Below, piece by piece: positions 1 through 9,360 of a DNA stretch of 64,000 nt; positions within the stretch are counted from its first letter, which is position 1; every line of letters begins with the position of its first letter. The DNA is from Nitrososphaerota archaeon. GTDB lineage: Archaea > Thermoproteota > Nitrososphaeria > Nitrososphaerales > Nitrosopumilaceae. The position numbers and the translations under genes are program-made. The stretch lies in assembly GCA_026708305.1 (NCBI GenBank), contig JAPOVD010000001.1, positions 1 through 64,000 of the forward strand, written 5' to 3'. The notes beneath the pieces were generated by a model. The model did not search any database, had not been told where the DNA came from, and saw only the letters and a list, made by a program, of their open reading frames with translations.

Positions 1-231
1 ATAAGCAATCTACCCGGATCTATATCCCAAATTTTCAAGAGCTAGTTTAACTCCGTATGCTCTGACTGCATCACCTAAACTACCTATATGTGGTATCCCT
101 GAAGCTCCTAGACCACTTTCTACTCTTAGAATTTTCGTGTTACGTCCTAAATTTTTTTCACGATTAATTAATTCAGAAGCTAGCTTATCTATCCATGTTC
201 CTTTGCCAATAATTTTGGCATTGTTATCCAT
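1..231 (-). pseudogene. lysS: Class I lysyl-tRNA synthetase, N-terminal part, interrupted by in-frame TAG
   Basis: This is the N-terminus of an archaeal class I lysyl-tRNA synthetase, which charges tRNA-Lys in the cytoplasm. It carries the class I signature as HIGS at residues 48-51, within SGIPHIGSLGDAVRAYG. After residue 73 (LGYRSG) the frame meets TAG (positions 10-12). The remaining nine bases read Ile-Ala-Tyr, which is what the family is expected to show next, so the reading frame itself is intact. The gene runs off the window. Its start overlaps the elp3 stop by 8 bp, so it is probably the distal gene of an elp3-lysS operon. The stop could be a real nonsense mutation, a read-through codon or a sequence error. 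The family call is firm; functional status is unknown. Confidence 0.8.
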
Positions 232-1807
232 TTAGGTTTTTTTCCATATATGGTTCTGATAAATGGTATCCAATCTTCTTATAGTATTCTCTTGTACCTA
301 CAGCACTTATTACTAATAATAATTTAGAATCAAATTCCTCTTTGGCAATCTTTTCTGCATTGTTAATTAACATTTTGCCTAAACCATAATGTTGAATACC
401 CAATGTTTCTTTTTTGCCTACATCTATTAGCTTTCCATAAACGTGAAGTTCACGTATTATACAATATCTTTCAGACTTTATTTTGTATTTTGTGCTTGGA
501 TGTCTTAATCTCAAAAATCCATAAATTTTGTTATTATTATCAGTATATGATAAAAATATTTCATGTCCTTCTGAAGACTCATAATTTTCTCTATTTAACT
601 TAATTTTATGTGTTGCATCTTTTATTTGTAGACCTATCTCCCTACATCGTATACATTTACATGAAATATTTTGTTGTTTTAACTTTTGATTAACAATCTG
701 ACGTAAATTCCCAATATTCGGTCCTGCGATTATTTCATTTTTTTGTATTTCTCTTTGAATTCTCATTATTCTAACCCAATTTGGAACCTTTTTTTTAATT
801 TCTATTAGTATATTCATCATTGTCTTATTAGAATACGGTACATAATTTCCATTGTTAAATTCTGTGTAAAGTTTAGTATTTTTTACTATTACTGTTGGAT
901 AAATTTTTAACATGTCGGGTTTAAATTTTGGATTGGTGAAAAGTGTTATAAAATCATTTACATCATTTTTTGGATTGGTACCTGGCAATCCTGGCATCAT
1001 ATGTGCAACTATTTTAAAACCAAAATCTTTTGCAGCATGAAATGAATTTATTACATCATTCAAATTATGTCCTCTATTAACAATTTTATATGTATTTTGT
1101 TGCAAATTTTGTACGCCAATCTCAATTCTTGTGATTCCGTATCTCAGCATTGCTTTTATGTGAATTTCTTTACAATAATCTGGTTTGGTTTCTAAAGTAA
1201 ATCCAACATTTCTGATTTTTGCAGTTTCATTTCTTTTCTTGGATGTTTCTAATGTTGGAGAAGAATACCCATTTAATGTATCATAACATGATTTTATAAA
1301 ATATTCTTGATATGATTTTGGCATGAATAGGAATGTGCCACCAACTATTACCAATTCTATTTTTGATGTATTATGACCTGATTCTTTAAGATTACGTATT
1401 TTATTTGTAATTTGTTTACACGGATCAAAATTGTTTTTTATAGAATCAATTGTTATTGGTTCATTGCCAGTGTAACTATTCGGCGTATTGAATTTTACAC
1501 CACCTGGACAATACGTGCATTTTCCGTGTGGGCACGAGTATGGTTTTGGCATGATCGTGACTACTGCAACTCCTGAAGCTGTTTTAATTGGTCTTTTTAC
1601 AAGAATTGGTTTTAATTTATTAAAATGTTTGTTTGGAACAAAAGATAATATGTCTATTTTTTTTGGAATTTTGGATAACGCATATTTTTTACAAATTTTT
1701 TTAATTTCGTTTTGTACGTTTATCGTACCTTCCTTTTTTGATATTGTTAATAGATTGTTTGAAATCTCGACACATGCTTTTGAAAAGGTTGAATTTAAAT
1801 TTTTCAT
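224..1807 (-). CDS. elp3: Elp3-type tRNA uridine-34 modification enzyme (radical SAM + acetyltransferase)
   Basis: Elp3 makes the carboxymethyl modification on wobble uridine 34 of tRNA, using acetyl-CoA and a radical-SAM centre. The 527-residue length is normal. Residues 91-103 (SCPHGKCTYCPGG) hold the cluster-binding cysteines C92, C97 and C100. The middle of the protein is the radical-SAM barrel. The last ~130 residues form the GNAT acetyltransferase, with an acetyl-CoA loop-like GLGKMLINNAEKIA. It is upstream of lysS and overlaps its start by 8 bp, coupling two tRNA-related genes. No Elongator partner subunits are nearby, as is usual in archaea, where Elp3 acts alone. The plus-strand ORF opposite (1488-1826) is a shadow. 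Confidence 0.95.
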   Translation of the reverse strand: MKNLNSTFSKACVEISNNLLTISKKEGTINVQNEIKKICKKYALSKIPKKIDILSFVPNKHFNKLKPILVKRPIKTASGVAVVTIMPKPYSCPHGKCTYCPGGVKFNTPNSYTGNEPITIDSIKNNFDPCKQITNKIRNLKESGHNTSKIELVIVGGTFLFMPKSYQEYFIKSCYDTLNGYSSPTLETSKKRNETAKIRNVGFTLETKPDYCKEIHIKAMLRYGITRIEIGVQNLQQNTYKIVNRGHNLNDVINSFHAAKDFGFKIVAHMMPGLPGTNPKNDVNDFITLFTNPKFKPDMLKIYPTVIVKNTKLYTEFNNGNYVPYSNKTMMNILIEIKKKVPNWVRIMRIQREIQKNEIIAGPNIGNLRQIVNQKLKQQNISCKCIRCREIGLQIKDATHKIKLNRENYESSEGHEIFLSYTDNNNKIYGFLRLRHPSTKYKIKSERYCIIRELHVYGKLIDVGKKETLGIQHYGLGKMLINNAEKIAKEEFDSKLLLVISAVGTREYYKKIGYHLSEPYMEKNLNG

Positions 1808-1846
1808 ATTATCTACATTTTTCTAATTAATTATTTATATAGTATG

Positions 1847-3058
1847 TTATTTGTCATGTTTAATTTTGATCTGTTTTCTATAATCTAATTTTAACCATAA
1901 TGGTGTTATTATGGTTGTAGCGGCAACCATAATGACTATAGTCGAATATACATTTGATGTTAATATTCCTGATGAAACTCCTACTCCAGCTACAATTAAT
2001 CCAACTTCGCCTCTAGATATCATTCCTATTCCTACTCTAATTCCTTGTGATTTATTTTTTAAAAACATCCAAGCTGGTAATCCGCAACCAAATAACTTAG
2101 TGATTATAGCTATTATTATGATAATGCAACTTAATAAAATAACATCTAAATTTACTTCATGAAAATTAACTTGCGCTCCTATTATGGCAAAAAATAAAGG
2201 TGCAAATATGAGCCCAATTTTACCAATGAATTTCTCTACTTTGTTAAATACTTTAGTTGTGGAAAGTGACATTCCTACTGCAAACGCTCCTACTATTGGT
2301 GATAATCCTATGGATCCAGCTAAAGCCGCGGCTCCAAAGAATGCAGCTGTGGAAATGCCTTCTATACTCCCTTTTGCTTTCCATAATCTTGGTGTTACTA
2401 CTTTTGGAATAATGATAACAGCAGTCAATAGCATTATTCCAAAAAAGCCTAAAACCTTAATTATTGTAAGCACTACATCAATTATTTCTATTTGATCTAT
2501 GCCATTTGTTGTTAGTGATGTGACCACTGATAGTACCGCAATAGCTAATATGTCATCTACTACTGCAGCTCCAATAATTAGCCTAGCTTCTGCAGATTTA
2601 ATCTTTCCAAATTCATTTAATACTTGAATCGAGATTGCTATACTTGTGGCAGTTAATGCAGTAGCTATTAGCATAGATTGTAATGCATCAAATCCAAAAA
2701 TCTGAAAAACCCAAAGACCAGAAAAAAAAGGTATTATCACTCCTAAGCTACCTACTGTAAAAGATGCTTTACCTCCTTTGATAAATTCTTTTGGAGTCAT
2801 TTCTAAACCTGCCATGAATAAAATCACAATGGCGCCTATCTCTCCTAGTATTCTTATTTCTTCACCAATTTGCAGTAATGGTTTATCATCAAATATTAAA
2901 AATGAACCTAATGCAAATGGACCTATTATAACTCCAGCTAGAAGCTCTCCCAAAACAATTGGTAACTTTATTCGTAGAAATAATTCTGCCATTAATTTAG
3001 ATGCAAAAAGAAGTATGCCTACGCTTATGATAGTTTGTATAAAATGTGTTTCTACCAA
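1847..3058 (-). CDS. CPA2-family Na+(K+)/H+ antiporter, membrane domain only
   Basis: This is a 403-residue integral membrane protein with about 12-13 hydrophobic segments, of the Kef/NapA (CPA2) antiporter family. It would exchange Na+ or K+ for protons across the cytoplasmic membrane. Residues 165-170 (AVVDDI) contain the Asp-Asp pair (about 168-169) that, in the family, is typical of electrogenic NapA-like antiporters. No TrkA/RCK regulatory domain follows the membrane part, unlike KefB/KefC. The C-terminus ends in a short basic tail. It sits 31 bp downstream of purM on the same strand and may be cotranscribed. Ion specificity cannot be decided from sequence. Confidence 0.88.
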   Translation of the reverse strand: MVETHFIQTIISVGILLFASKLMAELFLRIKLPIVLGELLAGVIIGPFALGSFLIFDDKPLLQIGEEIRILGEIGAIVILFMAGLEMTPKEFIKGGKASFTVGSLGVIIPFFSGLWVFQIFGFDALQSMLIATALTATSIAISIQVLNEFGKIKSAEARLIIGAAVVDDILAIAVLSVVTSLTTNGIDQIEIIDVVLTIIKVLGFFGIMLLTAVIIIPKVVTPRLWKAKGSIEGISTAAFFGAAALAGSIGLSPIVGAFAVGMSLSTTKVFNKVEKFIGKIGLIFAPLFFAIIGAQVNFHEVNLDVILLSCIIIIIAIITKLFGCGLPAWMFLKNKSQGIRVGIGMISRGEVGLIVAGVGVSSGILTSNVYSTIVIMVAATTIITPLWLKLDYRKQIKIKHDK

Positions 3059-3089
3059 ATATAACTATCTCACAATTAATATAAATAGA

Positions 3090-4109
3090 CTATGATCGAA
3101 TAATATTTTCATCATTTATAAAAACTCCTTTTTTACTGATTACATCTCCAATTTTCTTACTTTCTAATTTATGTTTCTTACAAATAAATGTTATTTTCTT
3201 AACTTCTGATTGTGGTGCTACTATACAAAATCCTATACCCATATTGAAAGTTTTATACATTTCATTAATTTTTACATTGCCTTCTTCTTGGATTAATTTC
3301 ATGATTGGTGGTATTTTTGGAAGCTGGTACAAATTAAATCCAATTTCATTTAGTCGTAATAATTTTGTGAATGCACCACCTGTTATATGTGCTAACCCAT
3401 GTATGCCACATTTTCTCAACATTTCTAAAATTGGATTAACATAAATTTCTGTAGGAGCAAGTAATTTGTTACCTAGAATTCCTATATTTTTTATTTTATC
3501 ACGTATAGAATATTTGGACAATAATATTTTTCTAGCTAAAGAATAACCATTAGAATGCAAACCATTACTTGCAATTCCTATTATTGCATCATCTGTTTTG
3601 ATTTTTCTTGTTATAATATCATATTTGATTATTCCCATTACTGTACCAGCTAAATCAAAATTAAAGTTAGTTCCTGATATTAAGTCAGGCATTATTGAAG
3701 TTTCACCTCCTATTATTGATATTTTTGATTTTTTTGCTCCTGTGACTAGACCACTAATAATTTTTTTAAAAATAGTTGTGTTGTTTTTATTTGCTGCTAT
3801 ATAATCTACAAATGATATGGGGATTGCACCTACGCATATTAGATCATTTACATTCATTGCAATGCAATCTATACCGATTGTGTTATACTTATTCATCAAG
3901 CTAGCTACTAGTGTTTTTGTTCCAACGCCATCAGTGTGCAAAGCTAATTTAGAATTATTAATTTTTACAATTCCTGCATAATGATTAAACCCACTTATTA
4001 CTTGTACATTTTTTTGTATTTGATGTGTATGTTTTATATTTTGACCTATTGCAATTTGACTTTTTTTAATATTTTCTATGTTTACACCAACACTCTTATA
4101 ATCTATCAT
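3090..4109 (-). CDS. purM: Phosphoribosylformylglycinamidine cyclo-ligase (AIR synthetase)
   Basis: PurM closes the imidazole ring in de novo purine synthesis, converting FGAM and ATP to AIR. The 339-residue protein has the expected two-domain ATPase fold. Visible signatures are the nucleotide-binding DGVGTK (residues 60-65), a GGETS motif near residue 135, and the C-terminal glycine-rich HITGGAF. The ATG start fits the family N-terminus (DYKSVGVNI). It works in the same pathway as purP near the far end of the window, but the two are not linked. The gene lies upstream of the antiporter on the same strand. Confidence 0.95.
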   Translation of the reverse strand: MIDYKSVGVNIENIKKSQIAIGQNIKHTHQIQKNVQVISGFNHYAGIVKINNSKLALHTDGVGTKTLVASLMNKYNTIGIDCIAMNVNDLICVGAIPISFVDYIAANKNNTTIFKKIISGLVTGAKKSKISIIGGETSIMPDLISGTNFNFDLAGTVMGIIKYDIITRKIKTDDAIIGIASNGLHSNGYSLARKILLSKYSIRDKIKNIGILGNKLLAPTEIYVNPILEMLRKCGIHGLAHITGGAFTKLLRLNEIGFNLYQLPKIPPIMKLIQEEGNVKINEMYKTFNMGIGFCIVAPQSEVKKITFICKKHKLESKKIGDVISKKGVFINDENIIRS

Positions 4110-4172
4110 AATTGATACAACTAATTTATACTCAAATTTATTAAATTTTTGTAATTTGTATTTTTATATCAA

Positions 4173-4540
4173 TTATTTGTTAATAAATAGATCTAACATT
4201 ATCATTTCTTTATTTGTTATTGAATAAAGAGAATTTTTTTTATATTGTATTTGGAAATAAAATTATAATCTGCACAAAAATGCAAATAATTCAAAAAAGA
4301 TTTCTTCATTCTAATATTTGATTTTAGGTATAATTCTGAAAATTTCATGGGCTTACTACGTAATTGGTATAGCAATTTTATTAATGATAATGCATTATAA
4401 TAATGCATTCTAGTTTTTACCGTGTCCAAAATTTGGATGTTGTTTTTTATTATAAAGTCATTAAATTTTTCTGCTATTTCTACTGGAACATATGTTAACC
4501 TATTTTTTACTAGTATTGTACGGTATATTACCTTATTAAT
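4173..4540 (-). pseudogene. Damaged winged-helix-like small protein gene (start lost, frameshift in poly-A)
   Basis: The main open frame (stop at 4217) is free of stops back to 4588 but contains no ATG or GTG; its only usual starts are a TTG at 4429 and an internal ATG at 4408. The best N-terminus (NKVIYRTILVKNRLTYVPVE) would begin at an ATT at 4538-4540, one base from ATG. Near the C-terminus an 8-A run (4234-4241, read on the minus strand) is followed by a wrong-frame tail. One extra A, or a -1 slip, joins the protein to SLYSITNKEMIMLDLFINK, ending at 4173, which resembles the end of a winged-helix domain. I do not recognise a named family. It could be a pseudogene, a slippage-expressed gene or a homopolymer error. 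Confidence 0.55.
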
Positions 4541-4583
4541 CTTGTTTTTAATTTGTGAAGTATTATTAATTATGATACTATGA

Positions 4584-5528
4584 TTGAGTTATATGTATCT
4601 AATTTTACACGTGGTTTTAATTACAACTGGAATAATTATGTTGTGCATTGGTGGCAATTGGTTAATTAATGGTGCTATATTCATATCTTATAAACTCAAA
4701 GTTAATAGATTAATAATCGGAATGACCGTAATAGCTATTGGTACTTCCATTCCAGAGTTAGCTGCCAGCCTAGCAGCAATCGGAATTCATGATAGTTTGA
4801 TCTTGGGTAATATAATCGGAAGCAACATAAATAATGTCGGTTTAGTATTGGGAACAACTGTAATTTTATCATTTTTAATAACCAATCTATCTAAACTAAA
4901 AAAACAGTTAATAATAATGATGTTTGTTTCATTAATTTTTCCTTTATTCATAATTGATAATGAGTTATCCAGAAGTGACGGCAGTATATTATTAATTATT
5001 ATGATGATATTTTTTGTTATTACATATCTAGATGCTAAAAAAAACAAAATGCAAGATCAGGATTTAATTACAACTCAAAACCACAATCTAAAATTCGTAT
5101 TACTAATCCCATGTAGTATAGTTTTTTTATATGCTGGTGCATTACTAACAATAGATAATATAGTTATATTTGCAAAGATAATTGGTTTAACAGAACATAT
5201 TGTCGGAATTACTATAGTTGCTATTGGAACATCGCTTCCAGAATTAATCACTTCGTTCTTGTCTGTTAGAAAGAAATATTATGATTTAGGTCTTGGTAAT
5301 ATAATTGGAAGCAATATTTACAATATTTTATTTATACTTGGAGTAACTTCGATCATAATCCCAATTAAAACAACCTCAATAATTTACTATGATTTAATAA
5401 TTATGATAATATTCAGTTGTATTTTAACAATCATGATCATTAAAACAAACAAGCTAACCATGAGAAATGGATTATATCTTGTAATCTTCTACGTATTTTA
5501 TATTATATCTGCATTTTTGATTTATTAA
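4584..5528 (+). CDS. Na+/Ca2+ exchanger of the CaCA family (YrbG/MaX-like)
   Basis: This 314-residue membrane protein has about ten hydrophobic segments arranged as two inverted repeats. Each repeat carries the alpha-motif of the cation/Ca2+ exchangers: GTSIPELAAS (about residue 53) followed by GNIIGSNINN, and GTSLPELITS followed by GNIIGSNIYN. These glutamates and asparagines bind Na+ and Ca2+ in family members of known structure. The frame opens with TTG at 4584; the ATG at 4593 (MYLILHV) is an equally good start. The promoter would lie in the damaged upstream gene region. Likely role is Ca2+ extrusion driven by the Na+ gradient; true ion preference is inferred. Confidence 0.9.
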   Translation: MSYMYLILHVVLITTGIIMLCIGGNWLINGAIFISYKLKVNRLIIGMTVIAIGTSIPELAASLAAIGIHDSLILGNIIGSNINNVGLVLGTTVILSFLITNLSKLKKQLIIMMFVSLIFPLFIIDNELSRSDGSILLIIMMIFFVITYLDAKKNKMQDQDLITTQNHNLKFVLLIPCSIVFLYAGALLTIDNIVIFAKIIGLTEHIVGITIVAIGTSLPELITSFLSVRKKYYDLGLGNIIGSNIYNILFILGVTSIIIPIKTTSIIYYDLIIMIIFSCILTIMIIKTNKLTMRNGLYLVIFYVFYIISAFLIY

Positions 5529-5537
5529 ATGAATATT

Positions 5538-6803
5538 TTAAATTTTCATCTTGATATTTTTATATTTGAACTTATTGATTTGGGTAAGTTCAAAATATGA
5601 TCCAAATATGTTAGTATTATCCAAAACATCTAATTTATCAACATATTCATCTAATTTGTTGTTAAATATTCTTAATAATTCATATGATGTATTTCTTTGA
5701 GCTGGTATTCTGTTTATTGACCAAATTATATTTCTAAGATTCATTGGTTTGACAATTTGTCCATGTTTAGAACCAGCTGTAGTGGATATACTTTCGTTGA
5801 TCAAAGTACCTCCCAAATCATTCGCTCCCCATGTTAGTAATATTTGTGCCATATCCAAACCGTCTTTAACCCATGAAACTTGAAGATTATTTATGATGTT
5901 ATTTAACATTATTCTCGAAATGGCATATGTAAGTAAAATATCTTTTGTATTTGCACCTGGATTGATTTTATTTGTTTGGTCATTTTTATACATAGGAGCT
6001 TCGCTATATACAAAATTCAAAGGTACAAATTCAGTAAATCCTTTAGTTTCTTTTTGAATTTCCCTTATAATATCTATATGTTTAATTCTATCTAGTGGTT
6101 TTTCAATATGACCAAACATCATTGTTGATGTAGATTTAATACCCAGTTTATGTGCGGTTTTAACTACATTAATCCAATCTTTCACACTTATTCTACCTGG
6201 AGAAATTTTATCTCGTATTGTCTGATTTAAAATCTCGGCTGATGTTCCTGGTATTGTGTCTACGCCAGCTTCTTTCAATCTTTTAAGATAGTTGTAAATA
6301 GACGTATTTGATTTAAAAGATCCATATAGTATTTCTTCTGGGGAGAATCCATGTATGTGCATAGTTGGAATTTCCTTTTTTATAGATCGGCATATTTTTT
6401 CATATTGATCAGGTTCCATATTTGGAGATAAGCCAGCTTGTATGCATACTTCTGTAGCACCAAATTTGTAAGCTTCTTTTGTCTTTCTTACTATTTCCGT
6501 TATAGGTAAAAAATATCCATTGTCTTCTCTAAAGTCTTTACTAAATGCACAAAAACCACATTGTTTAACGCAAACATTGGTGAAGTTTATATTTCTATTT
6601 ATTACATATGTAACAAGATTGCCTATAGTATTTTTACGTAATTCATCTGCTGCTGTTCCTATTAGATAAAAATCAACTCCTTTCGCATTATACATTTCTA
6701 AAGCATCGTTTGTGCTGATTTCCTTATTTGATAGTGATTTATTTAGTATATGTGCAATTATAGGATCTGACTTTTTAAAAAATTTCTCGAAATTCATGAC
6801 CAA
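5538..6803 (-). CDS. cofH: FO synthase subunit 2 (radical SAM)
   Basis: CofH joins the tyrosine-derived fragment to 5-amino-6-ribitylaminouracil in making FO, the deazaflavin core of coenzyme F420. The 421-residue protein has the radical-SAM cysteines in CVKQCGFC (C78, C82, C85) and the family stretch IHGFSPEEI. It also has a C-terminal barrel segment ending with HGQIVKPMNLR. Its start overlaps the end of cofG by 10 bp, so both halves of FO synthase are made from one transcript. The related menaquinone enzymes MqnC/MqnE are the main alternative, but pairing with CofG settles the call. Its stop is only 9 bp from the convergent exchanger stop. Confidence 0.93.
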   Translation of the reverse strand: MVMNFEKFFKKSDPIIAHILNKSLSNKEISTNDALEMYNAKGVDFYLIGTAADELRKNTIGNLVTYVINRNINFTNVCVKQCGFCAFSKDFREDNGYFLPITEIVRKTKEAYKFGATEVCIQAGLSPNMEPDQYEKICRSIKKEIPTMHIHGFSPEEILYGSFKSNTSIYNYLKRLKEAGVDTIPGTSAEILNQTIRDKISPGRISVKDWINVVKTAHKLGIKSTSTMMFGHIEKPLDRIKHIDIIREIQKETKGFTEFVPLNFVYSEAPMYKNDQTNKINPGANTKDILLTYAISRIMLNNIINNLQVSWVKDGLDMAQILLTWGANDLGGTLINESISTTAGSKHGQIVKPMNLRNIIWSINRIPAQRNTSYELLRIFNNKLDEYVDKLDVLDNTNIFGSYFELTQINKFKYKNIKMKI

Positions 6804-7963
6804 TATTCATATTTGACAAATAAATCATTATTCATGATAGGTTCCATTTTGTCTTTAATATAAGTATTAATATATTTTATAAATTCAGGATATACTGGAA
6901 ATCTAGCTTCTAATTTATAACCTAGTTTTCTAGTTTGAATCTTAATTGAGTTGATTTTTGGCCATGGACATTCTGGATTGACATAATCTGGTGTTAAAGG
7001 AGAAATACCTCCCCAATCATTTATTCCTACACATAAAAAACTTTGATAAGAACTAGATGATAAATTAGGAGGAATTTGGATATTTGCATTTGGCATTATT
7101 ATCCTACAAAGTGCAACAATTATCTTAAAATATATTTCATTTGGTGATTTTTCACTTTCCATTTGCGTCTTCAATTTGGGATGAAAATTTTGTAAAATTA
7201 TTTCTTGTATATTACCAAAATTTTCGTGAATTTTTTTTATGGTGTAAATAGAATTAATTATTTCTTCATAATTTTCTCCTATTCCTATCAAAAGACCTGT
7301 AGTTATAGGTATTTTTAATTTACCTGCATTTTCTAGTGTTTGTAATCTGTTTTCAAATCGTTTACTAGGTGCATAGTGATGAGGCATACCACTTTGTAAC
7401 AATCTAGAACTAGTATTTTCTAACATCAATCCTATGCTTGGATTTGTTTTTTGTAATTCTTTCATATCTGAAATATTTAAATTACCAGCGTTTGTATGCG
7501 GAAATAAACCTTCATTCAAAACAATTTCTGACATGTGTATTAAATATTCCGCAGTATTTTTAAAACCATTATTTTTTAACCATCTTTTTGCATAACTGTA
7601 TTTTTCTTCTGGTTTCTCTCCAGTAACAAATAACGCTTCAACACATCTGTACTTTTTTGCTAGTTTTGCTAATTGTATTACATTGTCTTTTTTCATTAAT
7701 GAGAGTTTTGGATCAGATGGTTCAGCTTTATAAGTACAATATGAACAAGTATCTCTACATAAATTTATTAAATTGAAAAAAACTTTTTTTGAAAATGTTA
7801 TGAATTTGTGTTTGTGTTGATTTCGTAAATATGTAGCAGCATCAAAAAGCTCACGTTGATCTAGTAATGAATTTTTGAAAATTTCTTTTACATCGTATTG
7901 TGAAATTTTTTTACCATCTAATACCTTGTTTAATGACTCACATTTTAACGCAGGTTTAAACAA
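6794..7963 (-). CDS. cofG: FO synthase subunit 1 (radical SAM)
   Basis: CofG is the first radical-SAM partner in FO synthesis for coenzyme F420, acting on the CofH adduct. The 389-residue protein has the cluster motif CRDTCSYC (C69, C73, C76) and the family segments FVTGEKPEEKY, PHTNAGNLN and GINDWGGISPLTPDYVNPE. The reading frame starts at a TTG (7961-7963); no better start is evident. Translation runs into cofH with a 10 bp overlap. F420-dependent enzymes are not visible in this window. An AT-rich gap of 55 bp separates it from the glycosyltransferase upstream. Confidence 0.93.
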   Translation of the reverse strand: MFKPALKCESLNKVLDGKKISQYDVKEIFKNSLLDQRELFDAATYLRNQHKHKFITFSKKVFFNLINLCRDTCSYCTYKAEPSDPKLSLMKKDNVIQLAKLAKKYRCVEALFVTGEKPEEKYSYAKRWLKNNGFKNTAEYLIHMSEIVLNEGLFPHTNAGNLNISDMKELQKTNPSIGLMLENTSSRLLQSGMPHHYAPSKRFENRLQTLENAGKLKIPITTGLLIGIGENYEEIINSIYTIKKIHENFGNIQEIILQNFHPKLKTQMESEKSPNEIYFKIIVALCRIIMPNANIQIPPNLSSSSYQSFLCVGINDWGGISPLTPDYVNPECPWPKINSIKIQTRKLGYKLEARFPVYPEFIKYINTYIKDKMEPIMNNDLFVKYEYWS

Positions 7964-8018
7964 TATAATTTATTTATTGGTTATGATATTTAACTTATTT
8001 TGATTTTCAAATGTTGAT

Positions 8019-9215
8019 TTATATTGTTGACTTCATCAAATCTTGTTTGGAATATTCTCGTTTTTTCCATGACAGAGATTTTTCTTTTTTTAATAATACG
8101 TATAAAAAACTTGATAAAATGATTAATGTTCCTATATATGTGCAAATACAATACACAGATTTTAATTCTATTGTTTTTAATTCAATCAATATCGCACTAT
8201 GTATTAGAAACAAAGTTAATAATGATATTATAAATAAAATAATCATTTCAACTGATGCGTGTAAATACATTGATGAATATATTAAAAATAAATTGGGCAT
8301 TAACAATAAAAATAACATTGCAATAAAAATACTAAAAGTATAATATTTGCTTTGTATGTTTAACGGAATTATTAATCTTTTTAGTCCATTCCATAATGTT
8401 GTTATGTCTCTAGACCATATGGATTCTATGAATTTTTCTCCTCTTACCATTTTTATTTTATATCCTGATTCCTTCATAATCCTACCTAGCGCGCCATCTT
8501 CAACTATTTCATGTTTTACATTTTTATGGGTCCCTATAGATTCATATATGTTCTTTTTAATTATGAAAAAACTACCAAAAAAATATCCGGTTTTTTGTTT
8601 GGGATCATTAACTTTTATTGATGAAAATCTGGTATGTAAAAAAATTGATAATATAGGTAATGTTATTTTTGTCCACACGTCCAAGCAACTTATTTTGGGG
8701 ATCACAGTTAATGCATCTAAATGTGATGATAATAAGTGTGATACTGATAAGGATATTGTTGTTTTATGATATGTAGTATCCGCATCTGTAAATAGAATTA
8801 ATTCCCCACTTGATTTTTTGTAACCTTCCACACACGCCCAATTCTTTCCAATCCATCCATTTGGCTTGTTTTTTGCATTTACATATATTATTTTGGAATT
8901 TATTTTTGAGAATTTTTTAATTATTGTATCAGTATTATCAAAAGATGAATCATTGATAGCTATCACTTCTAAATTATTATAATCTTGATCCAACAAAGAT
9001 TGTAAACATTTACTTATGAATTTTTCTTCATTTCTGGCTGGTACAATTACAGATACTTTGGGACAATTATTATTTTTTTTTTCAAATTTATCTAATTGTG
9101 ATGCACGTGTTAGAAACATACGCATGACATAAATAAAGTATAACCATGTTAATGACGTTGCACAAACAATAGTGATTATAACATAATTAATTACAGTAAC
9201 AAAATCCATAATCAA
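8019..9215 (-). CDS. Membrane-anchored family 2 glycosyltransferase
   Basis: This 398-residue protein begins with a hydrophobic segment (about 8-31). A GT-A domain follows, with VSVIVPARNEEKFI (54-67) and the metal-binding DAD at 144-146 (FTDADTTY). Later come an ED motif region (HEIVEDGALGRIMKESGY) and a QxxRW-like SRDITTLWNGLKR. Three or four membrane segments close the protein. This layout matches processive or lipid-linked family 2 transferases that use nucleotide sugars at the inner face of the membrane. The acceptor is unknown; a glycolipid or cell-surface polysaccharide is plausible. It is upstream of cofG on the same strand, but a functional link is not evident. Confidence 0.85.
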   Translation of the reverse strand: MIMDFVTVINYVIITIVCATSLTWLYFIYVMRMFLTRASQLDKFEKKNNNCPKVSVIVPARNEEKFISKCLQSLLDQDYNNLEVIAINDSSFDNTDTIIKKFSKINSKIIYVNAKNKPNGWIGKNWACVEGYKKSSGELILFTDADTTYHKTTISLSVSHLLSSHLDALTVIPKISCLDVWTKITLPILSIFLHTRFSSIKVNDPKQKTGYFFGSFFIIKKNIYESIGTHKNVKHEIVEDGALGRIMKESGYKIKMVRGEKFIESIWSRDITTLWNGLKRLIIPLNIQSKYYTFSIFIAMLFLLLMPNLFLIYSSMYLHASVEMIILFIISLLTLFLIHSAILIELKTIELKSVYCICTYIGTLIILSSFLYVLLKKEKSLSWKKREYSKQDLMKSTI

Positions 9216-9360
9216 ATTTTAGATTTGTAGTTTATATTTTATATGTTTGTTATTCATGATTTACTATTTTTTATTTTGTTTACTAATATCAAATTTCTTC
9301 ATTTTGGAACTAGTATGATCATTAAATTGCTATTGATTTGTATTTTTTATTGTCTGTTTT

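Noticed and set aside
1-231. Pyrrolysine at the TAG of lysS
   Set aside because: No Pyl genes are known from this lineage or seen here, and a simple nonsense change or sequence error is more likely.
8011-8343. Plus-strand ORF of 110 codons
   Set aside because: It mirrors the C-terminal membrane part of the glycosyltransferase on the other strand; its composition follows that gene's complement.
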